Source: Rhizophlyctis rosea
Lineage: Eukaryota; Chytridiomycota; Chytridiomycetes; Rhizophlyctidales; Rhizophlyctidaceae
Assembly: GCA_027596075.1 (NCBI GenBank)
Contig: JADGJC010000064.1
Span: 16,600 to 80,599, forward strand
Length of the DNA: 64,000 nt
Direction: 5' to 3'
Both the position numbers and the translations under genes were made by a program. Shown in pieces: positions 10,377 through 23,159 of this stretch. A model generated the notes under the pieces. It made no database searches. It worked only from the letters and a program-made list of their open reading frames with translations, and was not told the DNA's origin. Position 1 is the first letter of the stretch, and every line of letters begins with the position of its first letter.

Positions 10377-13300
10377 ATGGAGACGGCTTCGCGGAAGCGA
10401 AAGGCAGGCGTGTCTTTGCCAGACTTGGACCATACGGCAGGAGTTATACCGAAAACAGTGAACCAGTTTGCAGCACTGAGAGCTCTGAAACGAGTTCGAA
10501 GAGCTCCTGGGTCTTCGGCTCTAGCCATTGGCACCCCCAGACTGCCAAAACTAGCTGCTACCTCTTCTTCTCCAATCACTGATGTTGGCACGGAACTTGA
10601 AGACGAGGAAACTAGTAACAATTTACGGGATGTCTCCTTAGTGCCGATGGGAAACACAGGACGCGACGGTGGTCGCAGCCCGAAAGGAGAGCAGAATTGG
10701 CAACAACGACCGCGTCGACAACCGTTAGAACGCGAGAAGCCGCCGTGAGTTATAATAAGGTCATAGACTATTCTCAATAGCTAAGTTAGTTTCTTAGGGC
10801 ATTGGATCCGAATGTAGCTTCGACGTTTCTGCCTTCGGCTCAAACGTGCGTTTCGACAGGCAATGGCTTGTGTTTAGTGGCGATGAAGCCCGGCGAGGTG
10901 AGTAATCATGTGAGATTGTGTTGCGACAATCGCTTGAATCACGTCCGGCATATGTTACGATGGCGGTGCTCCGTGACCTGCCTGGATGGAAGGCATGTCC
11001 AAAGGGAGCCTTGGACGTTGTTTCATGGAAGCGTATGGCGAATAGGTGGTTCGATGATGAAGATCGTGACTGACGATTTCCGAACAATCCCGTATCCAGA
11101 CAATCTGCTTCCAAGGAATAGTACTTGTAGCTCCGATTCTTGGAGAATTCTGTATCATGGGACATCAATTCACCGCAGATCCAGCTTGGAAGGCCTATGC
11201 AACTCCTTCTACCAACTCGTCCGTACCAGCTCGAAAAACGCCTAAACCGAAATCAAAACCAAAAGCACCATCCGCCACTACGACACCTTCAGCGCTTCCA
11301 TCAGCACCTCTCTTCTACCCTTGCTATTCGCCAAAGTCCACCAGTTTGATGGTAATCCAAGCAGCGACCGCGTCCGTGACCATGAATGGTGCAAATAGCT
11401 CTGTTGGCAGTGCTGTACATCTATCGACTACGCCGGGTCGAACTTCGAGTGACATAGCAGCATTGCTAGAACGCCTGAATATCACGGATGACACCATTGT
11501 AGTTGCTCTTCATACCATGGCGTTGAGCGGCATTGGCGAAATCGTCAGATTTGTCTCCGGGTGTGACGACCTCTTTGTTGGTGTTCCGCAGGTACGAAGG
11601 CCCATTTTATATGCGGCGGCTGCGAGATGTCCATATAGGAGTTGGTTGGGCAACAACATTATATAAGTGAGAATTGACAGTGGTTTCATTTGTACAATAG
11701 GGACAAATAGACTATTTCAAAATTGAAGGCTTCTATCCTGTAAGTTGTGACCCGGCAGTTGATTGATGTGGGTGGACGGATGGGGAACTCATGGTTGCAT
11801 ACTGTTTAGATCTTTACTCCGAAGGAAGATATTAGTGCACTGATTGTTCCTAAACAATGGTCAGAAATCTGTCAAAATGCGATGGACCGAAGCAGCTATA
11901 ATGGTGAGGGACGCTATTTTCCTGTGCTGCAAAAGTAGTATGTAAGCGCCTGCTGAACCTACTCCGTGTTTCAGAGCCACAAATCATCTGCATTGTGGGC
12001 GGCAAGAATTTAGGGAAATCCACATTCTCACGAGTGCTCACCAACGGTTTGCTGAACAAGTGCGTCGCCCCGATCTTGTAGGCATTTGGAAAGATGACTC
12101 ACAACGTAAATTGTCTGCACAGGTACCCGGAGGTTGCATTTTTGGAATGTGATATCGGTCAATCTGAGTTCACACCGAGTGGCTTCACGTCTTTGCACGT
12201 TTTGAAGCATCCCATTCTTGGTGAGTGAGATGGCTCTTCTTATCTGGCCGACTTTGGCACATAAATTTATGCGCTCAACGGAATCCAGGCCCACCCTTCA
12301 CACACACTCTCACGCCGCACAAGTCATTCTACCTTGGTGCGACGTCTCCGAAGAATGATCCCGATTTTTATATAGCATGCTTGCTTGAACTTGTTGATAC
12401 TTGGCGACGGGAGCTTGCAGTGCGCGCCGATGGTGTGGCTAGGCCCCTGGTCATCAATACTCATGGGTGGATCAAAGGTATGTAAATGCTGCCGCCTTGA
12501 GCGGGCTTTCAGATCAGACATATGATTCTGTACATCTGCAGGAATGGGTTTCGATCTTTTGCTGCATTTCCTGAAACTTGTTCCACCCCAAACGGTCGTC
12601 CAAATGCGCTGGTCGCAACCAGGACCAGGATATCAGGCCAAGAACCTACCACCCGAATTTGCCGACATGGTGCGTAATGCACTAAGAGGCGACAATGAGG
12701 GTGTCAATGGAAGCGGTCGGGGAGAATCGGTTGATACTGTGCAGGTTGTTGAGGTGGAGGGTTTTGAGGGTAGTGGACGGTGAGACTCAATGTCTTGTAC
12801 GCGGTTTGGGGAACAACTCCTGGTCTAACGAGTTTCGCATTCATAGGTCAAAGTACTCTGCACCAGATATTCGCAGCTTATCTCTCATCTCCTACTTCCA
12901 CCAAAGGAACGGCGACCCAACAGCCCCAATCACCGATCCCTCCACATGCAACACTTGGTGGGACTTCCATAGTCCTCTTTCGGCTCGAATTCCGTTCAAG
13001 GTTTCATGGAACGAAATCCGTGTAAAGTTTTTGAATGGCGAAGTTCCCGTCAGTCAAACCCTGCACGCCCTAAACGCTACCATTGTCGCCATTGTTCGCG
13101 ATTATGCAACCTATGAGATGCCACCTATTCCAGGATTGGACTCCACACCTACAGATGAAGTTGCGACCGCACCATTAGAGTCCACAGACCCAGCCTTGTC
13201 CCTCCGCACCATCCCTTCTTCCATTCCATTCCATCCCGCCATGCACAACGCCGTCGGACTCGCCATTGTGCGCGGAATCGATGTGGAGGATCAAGTCTAT

Positions 13301-13644
13301 CATGTTATTGTTGGAGGCAGTTTGGAGCGAGAGGAGAGGGCACTGGACGGCGTGAATATGATGGTTCGGGGAGGGGGAGTGGAGATGCCGGCTTGGTGTT
13401 TGTGTAGCGGCTATGAGGTCAGTTGCACCACTCATTTGTAGTCTCCATCTGCCTTTTGTCCAAGTGAGATTGAGGAGTGGACATGCCAACCCATATTGAC
13501 ATTATCCTCATTCTTCACATTCAGCGTTCTATCGCACACATCCCATATACTAGCCGAACTCCCACAGAAGGATTAGGAGCGCTTGCAAAACGCACTAGAC
13601 ATAACCTGTTACGACGGAAAGGCAAAGGGAGCGGACCCACTTGA
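10377..13644 (+). CDS. GRC3: GRC3/NOL9 polynucleotide 5'-hydroxyl kinase
   Basis: Nucleolar RNA kinase that phosphorylates 5'-OH ends during ITS2 removal, working with the nuclease Las1. Starts METASRKRKAGVSLPDLD with a basic N-tail. The central domain includes FYPCYSPKSTSLMVIQA. The kinase P-loop is CIVGGKNLGKSTFSRVL (about 11995), followed by YPEVAFLECDIGQSEFTPSG and PLVINTHGWIKGMGFDLL, both characteristic of the Clp1/Grc3 family. The C-terminal domain runs to RSIAHIPYTSRTPTEGLG and a basic end (HNLLRRKGKGSG). About 10 short introns. The exon path between 10,800 and 11,350 is the least certain part. The stop at 13642-13644 is only 39 bp from the stop of the convergent SPEF1 gene, so the transcripts almost certainly overlap. 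Confidence 0.87.
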
Positions 13645-13682
13645 ATGATCGTGTTCATAGGACTTTTCGTAATACACGTAAT

Positions 13683-14708
13683 TCATAGAAGCCCATGAGA
13701 TCTCAGTCGTAGCACCAGCTCCTCTATTCGACTGTCTTTCAAGACCAGTAGTTCTTCCAATTTGCCCACTTTTAGTTGCAAAATCTGCGGATTCAAAAAT
13801 GATAGATTGGTAACGCGCGCGGTTGGTGCAGTGTCATATGCAAAATAGCCCACCTGAATGGTGTCCTGTAGTTCCAAGATCATCTGATCCTTTTCTTGTG
13901 GGCTTAACTCTTGCGTTGCCGAATACGTAGCTGATGCGGGTAATACCCCTGGCTGAATGTCAATCCTTCGTTGCTCAATGCACAAGGTTCCTCCCCATTG
14001 GACTAACCGGCTGTGGTCCCTGGCGGATATCCATCTCCTGCCTCATACGCGGGCGCCGCACGCCCCTGTCCCCGCTGTGAAGGGTGGTGTGTTGGTAGTG
14101 GTGGTGGCCCTATTAGCTCGTATGATGGGCTGGAGGGTGGTAATGAGGATGGTTTCGGATCTTTGGCGCGTTTTGACAAGTATGCTTCGATCTGATAGTG
14201 AGGAACCCTTCAATGCCAAATTACGTCAATGCTACGATCCGCGGAACAGACCTTCTGACGTAGTTGGAACAGGAGGTATTCTATGTACCCTGGCCGGTTC
14301 TGTACTATCCCATTTATGACGTCCTCGCTGACAATATACCCTAGCTTGCGGAAAACCTTCTCTGTGATGAAAGGGCAAGTCAAAGCGTGTCCATTGTGGT
14401 TCAGATGACAACGACATACGGTTCAAGGTGTTCCAATTATACAACTTTTGAGCAACAGCATTGGCGGGTGGGTAGTTGTGTAGTTCCACTAGTTTTGGTA
14501 CAAAGTGACGGAGGATCTCTGCGGTTGCGACTGAGAAATGATCGGTAGATATGTAAATACTGTTGTCAATGCGCACGCAATAGGAGACGCTGGTTGCCTC
14601 ACCTCCGTCACTGAAATCCCTTGTGATATTGCGCTTCGGTCTGGATAGTGGGATTTCGTCAATCCATGCGTAGAGACTTTGGATCTCTTCTTCAGTGAGT
14701 TCTTGCAT
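13683..14708 (-). CDS. SPEF1: Sperm flagellar protein 1 (SPEF1/CLAMP) homologue
   Basis: Microtubule-binding calponin-homology protein of motile cilia and flagella. Starts MQELTEEEIQSLYAWIDEIP; the CH domain continues SRPKRNITRDFSDG, then (after an intron) AEILRHFVPKLVELHNYPP, QKLYNWNTLNR and (after another intron) VFRKLGYIVSEDVINGIVQ. A Pro-rich linker (LPPSSPSYELIGPPPLP) follows. The conserved C-terminal coiled helix is present: EKDQMILELQDTI, then ILQLKVGKLEELLVLKDSRI and EELVLRLRSHGLL. Both conserved ends being present argues for a working gene. SPEF1 is normally found only in flagellated lineages, so this is the strongest taxonomic signal in the window. Linker splicing is approximate. 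Confidence 0.85.
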
Positions 14709-15204
14709 GGTGTTGTCAATGATACTCTTAGTGGCTGAGAAGAATGTCAGCCTGTTGCATGGACGACTGAGAATGATGCTTCGCGGACTTCAAAGAGCAG
14801 TAGCTTTGCACTCCTGATTACGATATGTAAGGAAAGAGAACTTTAGCCGCGATTGTAAATATAGGAAGGGAAGGTGGTGAATGATGGAGGGAGACGCATT
14901 TTGGAGATGCGAGTGGCCGGGACGCATTTCTTACGTAAGCACCACATTGGCCTCTGACGCCATAAGTTCATTTATCAAGGGCACCAATTGATACATTGTG
15001 ATTGATGATTGATTTGCTGACCAACCATCGTGCATCAGGTCGCCGCGCTTCTCGCTCGGTCCTTCGCTTGGCCCCTTGTCCGTGTTTCAACCTCCTCCAT
15101 TCCGAAATTTCACACCTGCACACACCTTTTCACACCAGCCAGACAGCAGCTTTCCCATAACATTGTGCGAGCATAACTACACTATATTGATCACTTTCAA
15201 AATC
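14709..15204. promoter_or_regulatory. Divergent intergenic region, SPEF1 / unknown gene
   Basis: A 496-bp AT-moderate gap between opposed starts. I see no ORF, RNA gene or clear repeat. The GCTATTTT word found in other divergent gaps is absent here. Confidence 0.25.
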
Positions 15205-16064
15205 ATGTCCATCTATGTTGAAACATCTGGAGGAGAACTCATCCTCCCAACGGGAACTCACGCACGGAGTCTCATCACAAAGTACAACTGCAGATGCATC
15301 CGAAGTAAATCGGTATGAAATAATTTCTCACCCTTGCACATCCACATACATCACACCGCTCAATTCCCTAACCGCACCTCAAACAGCACCAAAAACTCAA
15401 AGACTACTACATCGACTCCGTCCTCCCACCCGGCCACTACCACCTCATAGGCGAAAACCTCGGCTACATCGACCCAAAAACCTCCTCCGACTCCACATCA
15501 TCACAACCACAACCACCACCCGACCGCAACCAAGATATAAAACTCGCCCTCCGATCCCTCGAACAACTACAAGAACACCAGCACCAGCGCATCCAAAACT
15601 TGAACTGGGACTACGACTGCATGTTGCGGTCGCGGAGAAAGTTTCTGGCGGATGTGAGGAAGACGGTGGAGAGGGTTGTAAGGGAGGCGGAGTTAAGGAA
15701 GGGGGTTGGGATGGGTGGGGGTGGGGTGGTGGGTGGTGGGGATGGGTGGACGATGGGGAAGGGGGTGTTTATGCATCCTTTTGGGAGTTCGCTTGGACTT
15801 TTCAGTAACGGCCACACTATCAGCAATGGGGTTAGATGTGACGCGGGGGCGGCTCCTGCAGCGGATGGATCGATGCTGGGTGGGTGGGGTCAGATTATGC
15901 CTCCGTGGGAGGGTGGGGGAGGCGGTGGTTTGATGAACGGACCTATGCCCCATGGCGGTCCGTCTTGTGCAGTACCTGGAGATGGAAGTTCGGCATTTTT
16001 CCATCTTGGACCGAATACGGTGTCGGGACATATGCACCCACCGTTGATCAGATCGGGTGTTTAG
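15205..16064 (+). CDS. Unrecognised protein with Gly/Met/Pro-rich tail
   Basis: Two exons, 15205-15312 and 15387-16064, with a GT-AG intron that keeps the frame and removes an in-frame stop; about 260 residues. The N-terminus reads MSIYVETSGGELILPTGTHA. The conserved-looking core is KLKDYYIDSVLPPGHYHLIG followed by ENLGYIDPKT. A predicted charged helix spans about residues 90-130 (ALRSLEQLQEHQHQRIQNL, then DVRKTVERVVREAELR). The last 120 residues are Gly-, Met- and Pro-rich with low complexity. I do not recognise a family. The exon, strand and codon quality look real, and it fills the plus half of a divergent pair with SPEF1. A chromatin or RNA-associated role would be a guess only. Confidence 0.65.
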
Positions 16065-16350
16065 GCAGGCTAACATTTTACAAAACATTCGTCTGGTAGG
16101 GAGATAGGGACGGATAGTATCAAGTGTATGACCTCAAGTATCAAAGTCACTCAACGCGGAATATAATAATACAATTCCCTTTTTGTTTCCACAATCATCT
16201 CATGTTACTGTTCTGTGCAACCAATCTGCTGCGCATGTTCATCGCTGCATGATGTATTCATTGTTAACCCACATTCCCCAAACGCAACATTAGCAAAAAG
16301 AATATATTACAAAATCAGAGGAAACAAAAAAATCTCCCCCGCAATCAAAC

Positions 16351-19300
16351 TTAGAACGCCGCCCTGTTCCTCAAATCCTCCAACTTCTTCGAAACCTCCG
16401 CAACAGTCTTATCCAAATCCTCCGCAACAGCCCTCTTCTTCTCAGGCGGAAGCAAATTAAACTGCTCACACAAATCCCCATCAATCGTCGCCCGCACCGG
16501 GATGTAATAACTACGGTACGAAAGATGGTCCCGTCCACACAATGGAGGCAGTTCATTCCGGAGGTGCATCTCCAGCGTCTGCATGAAGTCAACGTCGTCT
16601 TTGGATACGAATGGAATCAAGGCGCCGATGGAGCCTAGGAAGGTGGTGTAGATGATGATGTCGCGTCCGCCGGGTGTCAAGCTGGCTTTGTTGACGGATG
16701 TTACGGTCGCGCCGGCGTGGAATTCCGCGACGTGTTGCAGCTGGTTTACGAAGACAAATGATGATAAGGTACGCCGAACGGAAGAAAGCTAACGTCAAAA
16801 GCACCTTACCTTGTGCGGCGCACCCTGCAAATATCCACGTTCATACACCAGCTTGTTCCCCGTCGGATCATCCTCAACCTCCTCACTCGTCTCTTGTGGC
16901 AACCGATCCACAAACAGATTTCCAAACTTGTCCCCACCAACAACAGTGTCATAATCCACCATCGTGGATGCAGTGATCCATCTTGGTGTTGTGTCATCCG
17001 CAAAGATCACGATCCTGTTGTCGAAGTGTCGGTACGCGCAGTAATGGACGGATTCTTGAACGTCGCCGACGACGATGCGGTTGCCTTGGGTGTGGATGCT
17101 GACGATGACGTTTGGGAATTGCTAAGGGATAACAAGCATTGGGCATCAAGTTTTCCGTTTGTTCAGACGTCGACAGAAACAATCCAACAAATTTTCCGTT
17201 TGTTCAGACGTCGACAGAAACAATCCAACAAACCTTGTTTTCGCACTTCCTAAGCAATTTCCTCTTTCCAAGTTCGTATATCCGCAGAGCATTTCCCATC
17301 CCCACCAACAATCTCCCCTGGAACGGACACATTGCGTACGGAATAGCATCCACGTCGGTCTGCAGACGTCCAGTTTAGTATTGTATCCCACTTTGTCACC
17401 AAACAATTGAAGCACCAACCTGATGGACAAGCTCCAAAGCACTTCCGTCTTCAACAAATCGGTACACGTGCAACCGTCCCGTGGTGAAACTTTTCGGTGA
17501 CAAAGACACATCGACTGCTGTTCCTACCACTAGGAAAGACTCGCCGTTCTGATTGTTGAAGACACATGTTGTAACACTGCAAGATATATACAAAATCAAT
17601 CAGATAGGTCCAGCGCGTAGGGCAAATAAATTCGAAATATACCTGAACGCCGCCTCATTCCTGTCCAAATCCAAAACACTCAAAGCCTCCCCATCCTTAC
17701 TGATCAATCTAATACACGATCCCCATTGCCCAGGATCCGCTTTCGGTAGTCCAAACTGGTCCACTGGTAGTTCTTGCGAGGAGGGTTCTTCACCTTCCAC
17801 TTCCATAGCGTCATCTTGGTTTTGGGCAAGCAGCTGCTGCCGTGCACCAGGGCTGTACGTCCCGTGTTCCGATTCAATGACGACGATGGTTTTGGTGTGA
17901 GGGTGCACCGTGAAGCGACGCGGAGTGTATGTGGACGGCACAATGGTTTGGTGGAAGACGTTGCCGAGCTTTTCGACCGTGATGATTCTGCAAAGAGAAA
18001 AAGGATCAGAGATACCAATTGCGGAAAGTTCCACTTTCCATCTCACCGAAGTGTGTTGCCAGCAATAGCAACAATCCCCTCTGGACACTGCTCGGAAGTA
18101 AAACTCGATCCATATTCCAGCATCTCATACGACAACGGAATCAACTTGTTCCGACTTTGAAACGTGAATGACAACCATGGGCGACTGGAAAGAGCAAGGA
18201 CTGCCGAGCTGCCTTGGATGGTAACCAAATGCAGCTTGACTGGACGTGCGCCCAGGAAGCGCACTCGAGTATCGCTCATGGTACCCGTGACGGAGTCAAG
18301 AGAGCTTCGGAAAAGCAGACCATTTTGACACCCGATGTTCACATACAAATTTCCAACCGTGGTTCCTGTATCCATCATTTCGACTACAGCCAAGGACTCG
18401 ATGGGTGCATTCACGCTCTGAAGATTTTGATCAGAAAAAAGCACTTGCAGAAACGGTGTCATGTTCGACATACCTGCAGTCCCAAATTGTCCCAGCAATT
18501 GTTCACATCCAGAGACAAAATCCTCACTGCATTGATACCTTCCGTTGGGTCCGTGTATCCGACAGCCTAGCACGGCGAATGATGAATACCAATGCAGTGA
18601 CGAGAACCACCGCCAATGACTTACTAAGAATTTAGTCTGTTGACGACGATCAGGAACAGGTCCCAATGCCAACGCTGTCACTAATGCTTCCATAGGCTTT
18701 CGCGTTTGGTATTCATCCAAATGCCCGCTTGCATCCAACTTGAAGTACACAAGCTCGCCTCCAGACAGCGCAATGACGACCTAAGAGAAGAACATTGAAA
18801 AACGGAGTTCCAAGTGACATTAGCTTGATATTGTTACACACCTGACGTTGATTGCACGCTGCTCGGATGATAGCTTTATTGCCCGGAGTCTTCCATTCGC
18901 TGACACGCCTGTCCGATCTGATGTGCCGAATGCCGCGTGGGTAGATCTAAAAGGACAGATGAGCATCTTATCCGCATGTACCAGCTGCATATGCAAATAC
19001 ATACTTGAACAAGAGCGTCATCACCGAGTTGAGCTACCATCAACGTTGGCGTGCTGTTCAGGAAACCTGTGTCTGTCACCTCCTCCACCGTTTCGCCAAT
19101 CGAGAGAACCAGCGTAGCGTCAACGAAGGAAACGATGATGTATGCATCGTACTCATCTTGTATACCTCGAGTTAGCTTGATCTCCTTCATGTGATTTAAC
19201 CGGAAAAAAACATACCACTGGCGCTTGACTTCACAGTCCACACTGCATTTGGATTCCCAGGCAATTCACTGACGGCCATTTCGGATACTTCCAAACCGTG

Positions 19301-20935
19301 TCGTAGGATGCGGAACGATGAGCGCGAGCCACGACCGCACAACGCATAGATTTGGGGTGTTTCTTCGTTGTTCGGGTTCGCTACCTTTGCATCGATCAAA
19401 GGGGATAAGGATTCCAGCTCATCCACCGGAGAAAGATTCCGCAAGGGCCGTGGGACGAAGACCGCCGTATGATCATCGACATCCTCAGGAGTCTCTGCAG
19501 ACTGGAATTCGGGTTGATCCTCCTCGTCATCGCCAAGGTTTTCGATTTGGTATAGGTAACTGAGATGGCAATGGTCAGCAATCGCACAGATAATGGATGC
19601 TTTGGCATGACTCACTGGTTGCCGAACTCGCTCGCCAAGAACAAAAACCCAGTCTTCAATAGAGACAATCCAGACGCCACAGGAATGGTATCGAAATACT
19701 TGATTCGCATATTCTGCACGCCAGTAATCACTCCATCGTTGCCCGCCTCGTACTCCAACGTGATTTTGAAGATGTCCCCTTCCTCGGTTTGAGCGAGAAT
19801 GAAAAAACCCTTCTTGAGCTTGTGCACCACGCTTGATACAATGATTATTGACCTCGGCTCCGCATCCTCCCCATCCGCAGAAGGAGGCTTCTGGTACGGA
19901 TCCGGTCGTTTGGGTATTGGTACTCGAACGAGCGGCTTATGGTCCGGATGCCGCCAGGTAATCCAGTTCTCTGAACACACCAAAACTCCACTGGGACCGT
20001 CGCTTCCGCCGGGAACCGCTATCAGCATATTCGACCGTGGATCAATAGTGTCACTCCACTTCCGTACGACATGATTCAGTCCGAGATCCAGCTCATAGTA
20101 CGTCAAGGTCTGCATGTAATGGATCAGCGATTGTCAGCAATATGTCAAATCAACACAGGTTTTGGGACATACCTTCTCGGTTTCATGGAACGCGTCCGGG
20201 TTTTCACCTGAATCGGCCTCTGAATAGTCAACCTCGATGCTTGCGAAAATAGGGTTCTCGAATCCGACGTCCACGCCCACGATATGGTGGCATATCGTGG
20301 AGGATTTGTGGGCTTCCAGAGGTGACGAAATCGTCAGACGAGTGGCTGCGTCTCTGTTCAAGATGTATACTAGTTTTTGTTTTTCAATGGCGCCTGGACC
20401 GTGGGAATGTTAGAGAGTCGTTGCAATGATAGAACACCCTGAAGGCTAGAAGATGACGTGATTGAACAGTACCTATCATGACGGCTCGCCCTTTCGGATC
20501 CGCTGCGAGATACTGGCCAGGCACTATGCGTCGGCAACCACTCTTCCCAAACATCTCAGAATGAACTGTGTCAAAAGCATTCTTTTTGGTGTTGTACTCC
20601 AAAATGGTGATCTTTCCCGAGTCCGTTCCCACAACAATGTAGTCTATTTACATTGCAATCCGATTAGTAAACAAACGGTGGTCATGACGTTTTGTTGACT
20701 ACACCGCACCTTTAGAGCCGCCTGTTAGCCGGAATGCTACTATTGATCTAATGATACCAAAGATCTCTCTCGATACCAGCGAGTGAACCTTTCCCGTTGA
20801 TGGATCCGGCTTCAGCAGTTCAAGAACGGAATTGCGTGCAACCACGATCTCCTGTTGCTTTGTGCCCGAAAAGTTGCCGATAGCTGAGGCCGTGATGGCC
20901 GTCGGTTGTTGCAAAGTAAGGTGGTATAAAAACAT
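16351..20935 (-). CDS. RSE1: RSE1/SF3B3, SF3b complex scaffold of U2 snRNP
   Basis: Large WD-like triple beta-propeller scaffold that holds SF3B1 and contacts pre-mRNA around the branch site. Starts [20 protein letters not shown]; the family block [20 protein letters not shown] follows. Other near-invariant blocks include [83 protein letters not shown] and the C-terminal [15 protein letters not shown] with [16 protein letters not shown]. The protein ends [11 protein letters not shown], as in other eukaryotes. Roughly 14 introns of 50-112 nt. I checked several exon junctions and all restore the frame, for example [16 protein letters not shown] between two introns near 18,500. Length (about 1,200 residues) is normal. 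An unusual tandem duplication lies in one intron (see 17151-17232). Confidence 0.93.
17151..17232. repeat. Perfect 41-bp tandem duplication inside an RSE1 intron
   Basis: Two identical 41-nt copies, 17151-17191 and 17192-17232. On the RSE1 strand each unit runs from the splice donor inward, and it contains GTTTGTT and AACAAAC arms around the palindrome GTCGAC, so each copy can fold into a hairpin. The host intron spans 17122-17233 (112 nt). Removing one copy leaves 71 nt, the usual size here. Confidence 0.9.
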
Positions 20936-21429
20936 CCTCTCAAAGCTTTTCGAACAAGTGTTTGAAGTTGACTCTTATGAAATGGAAGGGTGCAACGGTT
21001 CTGAGAATTGCGAGGTCAGGGCGCAGGCACTGCACCGAAGGTATGGAGAGTAGCACCTCAACCAAGCAAGAATAAATATGTGTGGCAAGTCTAGTGTGAA
21101 GCTTTGGAGACTATGCGGGTTGTTGGTTTCGAGATTTGGTTGGGTTATGATTCGGAAGGGGAATGGTGGAAAGGGTTTGGAAACTTTCATTGCGCAGCCC
21201 AAGGAGCAGTCGAATGTCCAGCATCGCGTGTGTCACCTCGAGTCAATCCAAAGTTTGCTACACAAGGCTAAAAATATGCCTATCCTTGGTATCAGAACTT
21301 ACCTGCTCCATGATGATGTCAGAGGACCCTTGATTGAATTCAATGAAAGGTTGCGCAAGTCCCACAACTTCCATCTGCTAAATTTAGACCCACACCCGAA
21401 CCATAATCTTATCACCTCAACCGTGGAAG
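20936..21429. promoter_or_regulatory. Divergent intergenic region, RSE1 / glycosyltransferase
   Basis: A 494-bp gap between opposed start codons. It contains GGCTAAAAATATGCC around 21266-21280, an A/T-core word similar to MADS-box (MEF2-like CTA-A/T4-TA) sites. No gene is visible. Confidence 0.3.
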
Positions 21430-23159
21430 ATGACTTATCGAGTACTGCTCGTGCAGAGTGCGCACGGGCTCTTCGCCAGCTCTGGAGGATATCGGGCAAA
21501 CCTCGCACTTCTACAGGCACTCCAACAGCATGGGCACGCGGTCAAGATGATTGCGAATGCGTACGAGAAGGATATTGCACAGCTGAAATGTCAAGTGGAC
21601 CGCAAGGACGACGACAAGCTCGGAGACCACAAGATTTCTGTCTTCCGGTTTTGCTGGAATGGAATCGTTGTTGTAGCCTTTGACTGTGATACTTTCAAGG
21701 GTATCTTTGAGTCGGTGACGGCTGCACACGGTCGGCGAAGTTGGCTGATGGTAAAAGTGTGTCTCTGCAATATCATGATGCGCGAGCCAACATTGCTGTC
21801 TATGCTTCTTAGGATGACGCCGATACGCCATCTGAATTTCTAGATAGATCCCGTTTTATAGCCGCGGAAGCGGACGCTTTCCAACCAACACACTTCATTT
21901 TCAATGATCAAATCACGCTCAAAATCGCAATTGAAGAATGCAAACTCATGTGTGCACGCATCTTCATCGCACATGATGTGCAAAACCTCCCCTTTGGCCC
22001 ATACGCGAAAGCTACGTGGTCTGGTAAGCACTAACGCGTTGCGCAGATTTGCTTGTAGCACTCAATACCCACTAGAAAGCCAGAGCCCAAATGCATCCCG
22101 GCGAAATAGTATCTCGCAACGACTTCATGGCCGACTAGCGGAAGTCGACGCGTTATGGACTGTCAGCGACGCGGTCAAGAGCTTTTTCCACATGTAACGA
22201 GACCACACACTTTATGGGATGGATGCCTTACTGAACACCTGAAATCCTCTAGACATGGCAATTTGACATCCACCCATGTTCCATGCCATCCGGCAATCTA
22301 TGGCGACCTCGAAACCATCCCGAACTATGGTTGAGAGCCCCTTTGCTTCAAGTTTCTGTGAAATCATTAGTTGCTAACAATGATGCTAGACAACTTCAAT
22401 GCTCCATACGTATGTGCAATCAATCCGGGCGTTTTGAAGGGTTTCGACATCTTTCGAAACACCGCGAGGGATATGCCGGATATACAATTTCTGGCGGTTA
22501 GATCGTGGAACACAAGCTCCTTTGTCTTGGATGAATTAGGCAAGATACCAAATATCACGTAAGAATCAACGATGTGCATCACGTGGCGGCACGTGGCGGC
22601 ACGAAGTTGACATCCTTTCAGGATCTGTGAACCAAAGTCCAACATTGAGGAGTTGTGGAGTCAGGTCAGGGCCATCTTGGTCCCAACCATTTTCTTTGAG
22701 GCGTTTGGCCTGGTTGTTATTGAAGCAATGCTGCGAGGCATTCCTGTAATCTCGTCGGATTCGGGTATGTAGCACCTGCCACGCAACTGCATTGCGTGAG
22801 ATCGTGACACAATTTCAGGAGGACTGCCCGAGGCGCACCTGGACGTCCCATATGTCATTCCGGTCAATCCAATCACCGGCGCGTTGGAAGACGATTCGGA
22901 TCTGGTCGCGAAGTACGGCGTATTCAAGCAACCTTCCAACGACCCAAAGAAATGGAAAGATACCCTGCGAACGCTTTTGACGGAGCATGCCTTGTATGAT
23001 GATCTGAGGACTAAAGGGCGCGAGCGCGCTATGGCATATATTCGCGGCCTGAAGCATGAGATGTACGAAGAACAGATGAGACGTGCCCTGGAGAATGCGA
23101 AAGTTCGGCAGAGGTTTGAGCAGAACATCACTCAGTTTACGCATTGGGCGAGGCACTAA
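21430..23159 (+). CDS. GT4-family (group 1) glycosyltransferase
   Basis: Starts MTYRVLLVQSAHGLFASSGG, a typical GT-B N-terminal donor/acceptor loop (SSGGYRANLALLQALQQHG). Middle exons give FNDQITLKIAIEECK and FIAHDVQNLPFGPYAKAT. The C-terminal Rossmann half carries APYVCAINPGVLKGFDIFRN, LAVRSWNTSSFV, then the E-x7-E motif in FFEAFGLVVIEAMLRGIPV followed by SSDSGGLPEAHL. It ends with a charged helix (MRRALENAKVRQRFEQN). The exon path around 22,040-22,370 is hard to resolve. The family uses nucleotide-sugar donors with a retaining mechanism; the substrate cannot be read from sequence. Divergent partner of RSE1. Confidence 0.75.
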
